From positions 1 to 20,750 of IMG/VR virus record IMGVR_UViG_3300036863_000040: DNA of 20,750 bases; one strand, 5' to 3'. Of this stretch, positions 12,785-18,812 are shown one piece after another. Position 1 is the stretch's first letter. Each line of letters starts with the position of its first letter. Source of the stretch: a virus. The position numbers and the translations under genes were made by a program. The notes beneath the pieces are model-generated. The model saw only the letters and a list, made by a program, of their open reading frames with translations, was not told the origin of the DNA and ran no database searches.

Positions 12785-13219
12785 ATGGGTCGTACAGCAT
12801 TCTCAGGCCCAGCATTCGGTGCGAAAAGCCTGTTGTGGTCGGTCTCGGCTGACAACGTTGTTATTTCGACCGCTATACAGACGGTGGCGTCTATTGTGGT
12901 GCCTGCCGGTGAGGACTGGTATGTCACAGAGATGCATGTCCACCGCGGATCCACGGGTTCTACCTCATTTGTGGCCACGCTCGTGGATGACACGACGAAC
13001 GTGGCGACTGTCGCGATTGCCTCTAGCGCCGCAGATGTAGCCGGCAGCACACGCCCTACGCCTGACGGCGGAGAATTCGCCGGCGTACAAGTGTTGTCTG
13101 GCTCGTCTGTGTCATTTCGGATCACGAACGGCAACTCGTCGGTTGTGGGCTCGAGCAAGGTCTATGCGTGGGTCTACGGGTTCCCACGCTGGCTGCAGAC
13201 TGATACGCGTGCGTTCTAG
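12785..13219 (+). CDS. Beta-rich structural protein, decoration-like
   Basis: 144 residues, CAGGAGTGCATAA before ATG, nearly the same initiation sequence as the major capsid gene. Alternating hydrophobic and Ser/Thr residues (IQTVASIVVPAGEDWYVTEM; STSFVATLVDD; GVQVLSGSSVSFRIT) predict a beta-sandwich. It closes with an aromatic C-terminus (KVYAWVYGFPRWLQT). Proteins of this kind in head regions are usually decoration or head-fibre proteins, which add stability or bind surfaces. No named family is recognised. The gene may respond to the hairpin just upstream. Confidence is good for a structural protein and low for the exact role. Confidence 0.55.
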   Translation: MGRTAFSGPAFGAKSLLWSVSADNVVISTAIQTVASIVVPAGEDWYVTEMHVHRGSTGSTSFVATLVDDTTNVATVAIASSAADVAGSTRPTPDGGEFAGVQVLSGSSVSFRITNGNSSVVGSSKVYAWVYGFPRWLQTDTRAF

Positions 13220-13221
13220 CC

Positions 13222-13878
13222 GTGAGTCTTAGGGCTGTAACGACCTATGTCCAGCCAGGGATGACCGCGCTGGACATAGGGGCGAATGGTGGCTCGTACG
13301 CACGCGAGATGCTGCGCTGCGTGGGGCCAACTGGGCGTGTATACGCCATCGAACCGGACCCGCGGGCCAAGCCGGTCGAGGGCGTGCACTGGCTCCAACT
13401 GGCCTGTGCGGATCAGGACGGCACGACCACATTGATGATTGCTCAGGAGCCCATGCAGAACTCTCTTTGGGCTCCTAACGTGCCCGTGCTGCTCGAGCGT
13501 GTGGATGTCCGCGTGGCCAGGCTCGACACGCTCCAGGCACAGGGCCTGTTACCAGACCATATCGACGTAGTGAAGATCGACGCGCAAGGCGCCGAAGTAC
13601 GCATCTTGGAACACGCCACGCGCCTGTTAGCGGGGAACACGGTGTGGATCGTGGAAGTGTGGCATGACGGCCTCCAGACGAGCGGGCGATCCGCCGCTGT
13701 CTTATTCCAGCATTTCGAGGCGGCGGGCTATGCGGGATGGATTGCGGAGAGCGATATAGGGCAACCACCGCGACCGTGGCCTGAATTGCAGCGGTGTGCC
13801 GACGGGCATCGCGGCACCGAGGAACATCTCAGTCACAAAAGCTTCGACCTCGTGGCGCGGCGCGTAGCTGGAGTCTAA
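13222..13878 (+). CDS. FkbM-family SAM-dependent methyltransferase
   Basis: 218 residues, GTG start two bases after the previous stop. It has the Rossmann motif MTALDIGANGGSYAREM (residues 14-30), an acidic ribose-binding residue in VYAIEPDP (40-47, E44) and the FkbM signature block VDVRVARLDTL plus DHIDVVKIDAQGAEVRILEH (112-131). VWIVEVWHDG closes strand 5. FkbM enzymes O-methylate sugars or small molecules with SAM. It is a complete enzyme of usual length. It lies between decoration-like genes and is out of place among structural genes. Targets could be glycans on virion proteins, host glycans, or other small molecules. The glycosyltransferase-like protein at 1150-2130 is a possible partner in the same pathway. 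Function of the fold is solid; the substrate is unknown. Confidence 0.85.
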   Translation: MSLRAVTTYVQPGMTALDIGANGGSYAREMLRCVGPTGRVYAIEPDPRAKPVEGVHWLQLACADQDGTTTLMIAQEPMQNSLWAPNVPVLLERVDVRVARLDTLQAQGLLPDHIDVVKIDAQGAEVRILEHATRLLAGNTVWIVEVWHDGLQTSGRSAAVLFQHFEAAGYAGWIAESDIGQPPRPWPELQRCADGHRGTEEHLSHKSFDLVARRVAGV

Positions 13879-13881
13879 AAC

Positions 13882-14268
13882 ATGAGCTTTTTTGGTACAG
13901 GCAATCGAACGGTCAATTCCACGACGCTCGGTCTCACGAGCAATCCAACGACGGCCACGCTCCTCGCCGAAATAGACTGCAACTCGACAATGGCCACGGT
14001 CCGGAGAGGCGGAGAGCCGTGGCAGGTGTCATGGATTGTGGGATCGACTGGAGCGCAAGTGACATTCCAGCTTGAACAATGCCTGTCAACCGGCCTTGAC
14101 ATGTCCACGGCCGGCCGTGACCAGACGGTCGTCATGGTGAGTTCTGGCCAGAGCGCCGAATTTGTCACGAAGCATAACGTGGAATCTGGCGATCGCTTTA
14201 GGGTGAGAGTGAACTCGTCGTTCACTGGTGCTGCAGCGGCGAAGATCATTGCAGAGCCGCTGGCATAA
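13882..14268 (+). CDS. Ser/Thr-rich beta-type structural protein
   Basis: 128 residues, ATG three bases after the methyltransferase stop, with GGAG upstream. It begins MSFFGTGNRTVNSTTLGLTS and continues in alternating strands (TVVMVSSGQSAEFVT; RFRVRVNSS) with a Cys pair (C33, C67). The composition, with many Ser, Thr, Asn and Ala residues, is that of surface or tail-fibre-like beta-proteins. It resembles the next small gene in style but not in sequence. No family is recognised. Its place between the methyltransferase and further beta-type proteins suggests a virion surface role. Confidence 0.5.
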   Translation: MSFFGTGNRTVNSTTLGLTSNPTTATLLAEIDCNSTMATVRRGGEPWQVSWIVGSTGAQVTFQLEQCLSTGLDMSTAGRDQTVVMVSSGQSAEFVTKHNVESGDRFRVRVNSSFTGAAAAKIIAEPLA

Positions 14269-14291
14269 CCATTAAAAGAGGTGGCCCTGTA

Positions 14292-14597
14292 ATGATCGAA
14301 CTGTTCTCGTCGGCTGGATCGTCCGGACCGAGCGCCGCAATAGCTCTTCGGGAGCGCGCTCAAACGCACACGGTATTAGCAACTTCATCTACTAACGCTG
14401 CTGGATCGATCACGGTGAAGATCCAGGTCGCCGATTCCACGCAAGGCACATTTCTAGACGTGCTCAATATGCCATCCGTGGGCGGCGGCGCTGGCGAAGC
14501 CAGGACTGTTCCGGCTGGCGTCTATGTCGCTATGCGTGCGTATCTGGTTGATTCGCCCAGCCCTGGAACAGTCACCGTCAAACTGTATTCTGATTGA
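14292..14597 (+). CDS. Small beta-rich structural protein
   Basis: 101 residues; AGAGGTGG 11 bases upstream serves as ribosome site. It has a strand pattern such as HTVLATSSTNAAGSITVKIQ, then QGTFLDVLNMPSV, a Gly-rich turn, and GTVTVKLYSD at the C-terminus. The form is a compact beta-sandwich similar in composition to nearby structural proteins. The stop overlaps a TTG and lies 2 bases before the next ATG. No family is recognised; a decoration or tail accessory role fits the location. Confidence 0.5.
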   Translation: MIELFSSAGSSGPSAAIALRERAQTHTVLATSSTNAAGSITVKIQVADSTQGTFLDVLNMPSVGGGAGEARTVPAGVYVAMRAYLVDSPSPGTVTVKLYSD

Positions 14598-14599
14598 CG

Positions 14600-15163
14600 A
14601 TGCCTGTTGCCGGCGAGTTTCACAGCCATCTATGGCGGGCTCGCGCGAATGGTCCCGCTCCGCCAAGCGAACAATATCAGGGGGCCATGTATCCGCCTTG
14701 GCAGAGATCAGTCCTGTATGTCTCGTTTTTCGGCGTGCCGTGGGATTACGCGAAGCATCTCTGGGATGTCCTGTGCTGGTATTGGCGTCTGTGGCAGTGT
14801 CTGCGGCTCTCCTCGATGAATGCTGAGCAGTTAGCGGTCCTCGTGCGCGTGAGCCGTGCGCTGCACCGACCTGAATGGGCCACGGCGCGGCAGTTGGTGC
14901 GCACGTGCGCGACCTCGCCGAGCTTTCATCGTCCGGAACAGTGGATTGAGTATGGGCGGGCACTCAAAGCGAATGCCGGGCAAGCTCAGAACGTCTTCCG
15001 CCACGTCAAAGTGGTTCATCAGCTCAAGGCGGCACACCCGGAACTCTCCAATCCTGAAGCACATCTCCTGGCAGAGCTCGGCTATCAAGGCTTCGCGACT
15101 CGAAAGCATCCGGATCGGCGTGTTGTGCGGCGGCGCATCGTGAAAAGGCGGATTGATGGCTAG
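14600..15163 (+). CDS. Hypothetical helical protein with aromatic N-terminus
   Basis: 188 residues from ATG 14600 (TTG 14594 is an upstream alternative). Residues 30-65 are aromatic-rich (QRSVLYVSFFGVPWDYAKHL, then WDVLCWYWRLWQC) and could be an amphipathic or membrane-inserting helix. The rest is basic and helical (LVRVSRALHRPEWATARQLV; KANAGQAQNVFRHVKVVHQL), ending in a run of Arg/Lys (RRVVRRRIVKRRIDG). The composition breaks sharply from the beta-rich neighbours. It overlaps the next gene by 8 bases. It is unlike any family I recognise. DNA-binding or ejected internal protein are possible readings of the basic tail. Confidence 0.5.
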   Translation: MPVAGEFHSHLWRARANGPAPPSEQYQGAMYPPWQRSVLYVSFFGVPWDYAKHLWDVLCWYWRLWQCLRLSSMNAEQLAVLVRVSRALHRPEWATARQLVRTCATSPSFHRPEQWIEYGRALKANAGQAQNVFRHVKVVHQLKAAHPELSNPEAHLLAELGYQGFATRKHPDRRVVRRRIVKRRIDG

Positions 15164-16253
15164 CTTCTCGAACATCGACATCGAAGAAAGCGCCACCGTC
15201 ACGAAAAGCGTTGGCTCGGTCACGATTGCCCGCGGCTCGACGAACGAGGAGCAAGAAATCCTCTGCTTGGGCGATCCGGATACCTCGAACGCAATTGCGG
15301 CGATCACGAATGCGGCGCCAGCCTCAACGCGCTGGGGCCTGAATGTCCGCATCGTCGGCGGGCCATCATCGGTTGCAGATCTCGCGGTGCGGGCGGTTCT
15401 GTCTTCGACGGCAGCGGATAACCCCGTCAACGTCTCAAGCATGGCAGGGCAAGTTAGTGTCGGCGAGTACTCCACCGCGGTACCGGCGGTCGGCTCGACG
15501 GGGCTTGTCGTCCGTCTCGCATCTACGGGCGTGCGGGTTATCAATTCCAGCGCTGCGGACCTGCTCGCGAATGTCTCGTCAGTGGCTGGACGGGTTCTGG
15601 CTGACCAGAACTCCACCGTCTGGGCGGTTCAAGTCGATGGCCGAGTCAGGGCGCAGAACTCCACTATCGGAGACCTGCTAGCAAGTGTCCAGCAGAACTC
15701 GACGGTGTGGGCGGTCCAAGTAGACGGCCGCGTGCGTGCCCAAAACAGCACGATCGGCGACCTGTTGGCCTCGGTGCAGCAGAACAGCACCGTCTGGCAG
15801 GTCCAAGCCAAGATTCAGGATTCCTCGGGCGTCTCGCCCTCAATCGTCAACAGCGCGCCATCGACGTCCATGCAGGGCCTGGTTGTTCGTGAGGTCGTCG
15901 GCGGGATGAACTCGACGACGGTCACGATTACGTCGACGCACAGCACGGCACTCTACAGCCTTATTTCCTCTGTCGCTGGCGCGCAGCAGAAAGTGACCGC
16001 GTATTTCATCGGGTCGACCCATACGAACCCGTCGACGCTCGTCTTCATGTCGAGCAACGTGATTGACCGCTGGGGCGTGAATTTCGGATCTGGATCCTCT
16101 GGCGTGACAGGCGCGAATCTCGCCGTTGGCGCGCCGGCATGGCTGTTCAACACCGATGCCGCCAATGCGCTGAATTGTCGGATCGAAGGCGGATCGTCCG
16201 TGACAGCCACTGTTGTGGCGCGTGTATCGATTAGCTGGTTCTCAGAGGCGTAG
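15156..16253 (+). CDS. Structural protein with 29-residue tandem repeats
   Basis: 365 residues from ATG 15156 (TTG 15153 is alternative). The N-terminal part is a beta-type region (ESATVTKSVGSVTIARGS). Residues 151-208 contain two perfect copies of a 29-residue unit that starts QNSTVWAVQVDGRVR, then a truncated third QNSTVWQVQA. Preceding segments (INSSAADLLANVSSVAGRVL) look like older, degenerate units. The C-terminal half is again beta-rich (QQKVTAYFIGSTHTNPSTLV) with closing strands. Repeat-bearing, Ser/Thr/Asn-rich chains of this type occur in phage tail fibres and head fibres, where repeats set length. The role in host binding is inference. The two copies are identical in protein but differ at 18 codons. 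Confidence 0.6.
   Translation: MASFSNIDIEESATVTKSVGSVTIARGSTNEEQEILCLGDPDTSNAIAAITNAAPASTRWGLNVRIVGGPSSVADLAVRAVLSSTAADNPVNVSSMAGQVSVGEYSTAVPAVGSTGLVVRLASTGVRVINSSAADLLANVSSVAGRVLADQNSTVWAVQVDGRVRAQNSTIGDLLASVQQNSTVWAVQVDGRVRAQNSTIGDLLASVQQNSTVWQVQAKIQDSSGVSPSIVNSAPSTSMQGLVVREVVGGMNSTTVTITSTHSTALYSLISSVAGAQQKVTAYFIGSTHTNPSTLVFMSSNVIDRWGVNFGSGSSGVTGANLAVGAPAWLFNTDAANALNCRIEGGSSVTATVVARVSISWFSEA
15606..15809 (+). repeat. Tandem 87-bp protein repeats
   Basis: Unit 1 is 15606-15692 and unit 2 is 15693-15779, each 29 codons. A partial third begins at 15780. The two full units encode the same 29 residues but differ at 23 bases over 18 codons, all synonymous. Each unit holds QNST twice, 16 residues apart. 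Confidence 0.9.
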
Positions 16254-16256
16254 ACG

Positions 16257-16955
16257 ATGGCTTTTGGCAACGCCTTATCCAGTACGCTGACATCAAGCGC
16301 GACGAATCCGAGTTTTACACATAGCCCGGCGCATATACCGAAGATCGCGATGGTCACCTGCGTCAACAATATCGTGGCGTCAAGCGGTGTTCCAACAGCC
16401 ATCACGTATGGCGGGAACGCGCTGTCGAGGCTGTCCGTGTCGGTCGATACCGCTGGTGAGCCTGGCGCGGCCTCTATCTGGGCTCGCACATCGACACAAG
16501 GCGCGTTCTCGTCCGGGGCCGCCACAGTCGCGGTGACGAAGGCCTCCACGGATATGTTTCAGTACGTCTGCATGACCGTGACGGCTGACGGCAACATTAC
16601 CGTAGCCTCGACGCATCGCGGAGTAGAAGACGCAAACAGCTCCGCCTCGCAACTAAGCATTGCGAAGGCCGGGGCTCTGCGCTGGGCGTTCGGGTGCAAG
16701 TTCTCTGGCATTGGCGCTCCCACAGAAAGCACCGTCATTGCTGGTCAGGTCAAGGTCGCCGTGCTCGACTTCGGGGCGCAATGCGCGGAAACCACCATGG
16801 AATCCACTGCCGGGACAGCTGATATCACATTTGGCTCGGCCCAGACGGCGGATGACTGGGCGCTAGTGGCGATTGCCATCCAAGAAGAGGCTGTGGGCGG
16901 CGGTGGCGGATCGATGCATCGCCCGTGGCGCATGGGCGTGTTAGGCGTGAATTAG
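16257..16955 (+). CDS. Beta-rich virion protein, tail or decoration type
   Basis: 232 residues, three bases after the repeat-protein stop. It is beta-type: TVAVTKASTDMFQYVCMTVT, then SQLSIAKAGALRWAFGCKFS and VKVAVLDFGAQ, with three cysteines (C35, C104, C146) plus C171. The segment TADDWALVAIAIQEE near the C-terminus is typical of jelly-roll-type virion proteins I have seen in uncultured phage genomes. The tail GGGGGSMHRPWRMGVLGVN is a flexible Gly linker with a basic end. The function is not established; it may be a surface protein. Confidence 0.5.
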   Translation: MAFGNALSSTLTSSATNPSFTHSPAHIPKIAMVTCVNNIVASSGVPTAITYGGNALSRLSVSVDTAGEPGAASIWARTSTQGAFSSGAATVAVTKASTDMFQYVCMTVTADGNITVASTHRGVEDANSSASQLSIAKAGALRWAFGCKFSGIGAPTESTVIAGQVKVAVLDFGAQCAETTMESTAGTADITFGSAQTADDWALVAIAIQEEAVGGGGGSMHRPWRMGVLGVN

Positions 16956-16956
16956 C

Positions 16957-17151
16957 ATGGCAACTGTTCGCGAAGTCTTAACGCTGCGCATCCAGTCTCT
17001 TCGAGATCGCAAGCAGCACTTGCTCGCCGAAGTCACCGCGATTCAGGCTCGGATTGATGCGCTGGTTGCCGAGCGCGATGCGTTGACGCTGACCGAGGAA
17101 GACAAGTTTGCCCGATTTCAGAGCCTCGACATTATCCAGACACAAGCCTGA
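16957..17151 (+). CDS. Short coiled-coil protein
   Basis: 64 residues, starting one base after the previous stop. It is one long helix with heptad-like hydrophobic spacing (VLTLRIQSLRDRKQHLLAEV, then ARIDALVAERDALTLT), which suggests a dimeric or trimeric coiled coil. The final TGA shares its last base with the start of the adaptor-like gene. A structural spacer or scaffold role is plausible. No family is recognised. Confidence 0.55.
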   Translation: MATVREVLTLRIQSLRDRKQHLLAEVTAIQARIDALVAERDALTLTEEDKFARFQSLDIIQTQA

Positions 17152-17963
17152 TGGCACAATTCTCTGATCTTTACGTCAGTCGGCTGGATGAAGAACTCGG
17201 AACAGATGATTCAACGAGGTTATTCCTCACGGCTCGGCGCAAGCACCAGATCAATGAGGGGATCCGGCAATTTGCTGACCTCACCGAGTGTTTCGTCAAG
17301 GAATCCTCAATTACCTGCTCGAATGGAACAGCCGAATACGACCTGCTGTCCACGGTCAACACCACCGCGGCAGACTTTCTTCGTCTCAGTCAGCAACTCC
17401 CTGAGTATAGGCTGAAGTCAAGCGGGTCGAGCGGCAGCACGCAGTATATCGGCGGGCAGGATTTTCCGCGCACCACGGTGCAGTGGCTGGATCAATACGA
17501 GCCCGGCTGGAGAAATTCCACCGGCGGCACGCCGCAGTGCTGGTACGAGCGGGTGCAAGGCGGGAAGCGCCTGATTGGGATGTGGCCGCCTCCGAAAATT
17601 ACATCCAGCCAGACCGGGACGCTCCGTGTGCCGTATGTGGCGCGGCCATCATCGCTGACGAGCGATACCGATGTGGCCTTCAAGGATTCGTCCTTGACCA
17701 CGCGGAATGACCTCGAGCCGTATCACGAAGCCTTCGCGCACTATGCCGCATATCGGCTGGAGAAGTTGCGCGTCAATACAGAGGCGAGCAATGCCCAGTT
17801 CCAAACGTTCATGGGCTATGTCCAGCGGTTCCTCTCGGCCTTGAGGCCAAGGGGCGGCTCGCAAGTGAAGCCAGCGCGGAGTTATTTCGGCCAGGCGCGG
17901 AGCCGTGGTGGATGGGGCGGAAGCCTGCGCCCATGGAGAACAGATCTCTGGGGAGACAGATGA
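17151..17963 (+). CDS. Putative head-tail adaptor protein
   Basis: 270 residues. The N-terminal helices (FSDLYVSRLDEELGTDDSTR, then KHQINEGIRQFADLTECFVK) and the later EPYHEAFAHYAAYRLEKLRV with NAQFQTFMGYVQRFL resemble the helical adaptor proteins that bind under the portal and start the tail. The middle GKRLIGMWPPPKITSSQTGT gives the beta region expected in larger adaptor families. The C-terminus is basic and Gly-rich (FGQARSRGGWGGSLRPWRTD). The position, before the tail-hub-like gene, fits the portal-to-tail connection. It lacks catalytic motifs. The assignment depends on gene order and helix pattern, so it is moderate; it could alternatively be another connector component. Confidence 0.55.
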   Translation: MAQFSDLYVSRLDEELGTDDSTRLFLTARRKHQINEGIRQFADLTECFVKESSITCSNGTAEYDLLSTVNTTAADFLRLSQQLPEYRLKSSGSSGSTQYIGGQDFPRTTVQWLDQYEPGWRNSTGGTPQCWYERVQGGKRLIGMWPPPKITSSQTGTLRVPYVARPSSLTSDTDVAFKDSSLTTRNDLEPYHEAFAHYAAYRLEKLRVNTEASNAQFQTFMGYVQRFLSALRPRGGSQVKPARSYFGQARSRGGWGGSLRPWRTDLWGDR

Positions 17964-18193
17964 TGATTGGTATCAGGTATGTTTGTGGCCACACCGCCAC
18001 AATTAGCGAAACAGTGAATGCCTCGCCGGTCTGCGCATGTGGCGAACGGCGCATCGCGATGGTGGATCCGCGCCGGATGCCGCGCTTTACCGGGACTGTC
18101 ACAGGGCCCGTGAGCGAGTACCAGGCGCTCGAACCAGGCACAGCCAACCTGGCGCCGGGCGGGCCGCTCAAGTTGAAGGATAGAGGTAACTGA
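17960..18193 (+). CDS. Small zinc-binding hypothetical protein
   Basis: 77 residues from ATG 17960, chosen for its ATGA overlap with the adaptor-like gene and GGGGAG a few bases upstream. The site is YVCGHTATISETV followed by PVCACGERR: CGH and CACG would hold one zinc ion. The remainder (DPRRMPRFTGTVTGP) matches the ends of small phage proteins of the CGH ... C.CGERR ... F.G.A.GP type. No role is known. It may be a small assembly or binding protein. Confidence 0.6.
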   Translation: MMIGIRYVCGHTATISETVNASPVCACGERRIAMVDPRRMPRFTGTVTGPVSEYQALEPGTANLAPGGPLKLKDRGN

Positions 18194-18194
18194 C

Positions 18195-18812
18195 ATGGCT
18201 GGTGATTATGGATACGGGCTGAGCTTCCAGCCCGGAATGGTTCAGAACGGTAATGGTCCCGGCGGCCAGTCGCGCGGGCGCGTGCAGGAGCCGGTGCAGA
18301 TCCTAAGCACGCGGTTACCCAAGATATTCGGAGCCGGGGCGATTGCGCCGGGTGTATTGCTGAATGCCCCTGGCGGGATGGGTGCGCCGGCCGCGCACGG
18401 CAATGTGGTAGCTCAGGCCTTGGCGCAGTTGGCCGGGTTGCCGCCGAGTATGGCGCCACCGCCAAGCATGGCTCCGGCTGGGGACTTTTGGCCTGGACCT
18501 GTGACGCCGCCCATGCCTGCGCCTGGGCCGGGGCCGCAGCCGCCGATGAGGCAGCCGGAAGCCCCGGGCGGATACGGCGCCTGGATGAGGAACGAGCGCG
18601 ACTTAAACAGGCCGCCAATGGCACCGCCGTTCCAGCCGCCGCCGATGGCATCGACACCGCCACCGATGCCTCCACCGCCGCGGATTATTCCAGGCATTGA
18701 GCCTACGCCGCCGCCGCAGCAGCAAGAGCCACAGTTTGACCAAGGCATCCAATCGCTCGCGGAAGCATTGTTCCGGCAGTTTCCGGGGCGTGGGTTCATG
18801 CGCGAGATGTAA
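18195..18812 (+). CDS. Proline-rich virion-region protein
   Basis: 205 residues, ATG 18195. The N-terminus contains PVQILSTRLPKIFGAGAIAP, then NVVAQALAQLAGL, a pattern familiar from phage proteins before tail-hub genes. Residues 80-180 are low-complexity Pro/Met/Gly (PPSMAPPPSMAPAGDF; PPPMPPPPRIIPG), likely a disordered or extended linker. It ends in a helix (GIQSLAEALFRQF). The stop overlaps the start of the large gene (TAATG). A long minus-strand open frame across it is a codon shadow of the Pro/Gly bias. The function is unknown. Confidence 0.55.
   Translation: MAGDYGYGLSFQPGMVQNGNGPGGQSRGRVQEPVQILSTRLPKIFGAGAIAPGVLLNAPGGMGAPAAHGNVVAQALAQLAGLPPSMAPPPSMAPAGDFWPGPVTPPMPAPGPGPQPPMRQPEAPGGYGAWMRNERDLNRPPMAPPFQPPPMASTPPPMPPPPRIIPGIEPTPPPQQQEPQFDQGIQSLAEALFRQFPGRGFMREM

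Noticed and set aside
12409-13158. 249-codon minus-strand open frame
   Set aside because: It covers the capsid gene end, the strong hairpin and the next gene, with no ribosome site or recognisable domain.
14831-15616. 261-codon minus-strand open frame
   Set aside because: It is a shadow of the plus-strand repeat-protein gene and its neighbour, with no start signal and a low-complexity Arg/Thr composition.
17809-18675. 288-codon minus-strand open frame
   Set aside because: It mirrors the Pro/Gly-rich plus-strand genes at 17960-18812, is Arg/Ser/Ala low-complexity, and no other gene is on the minus strand.
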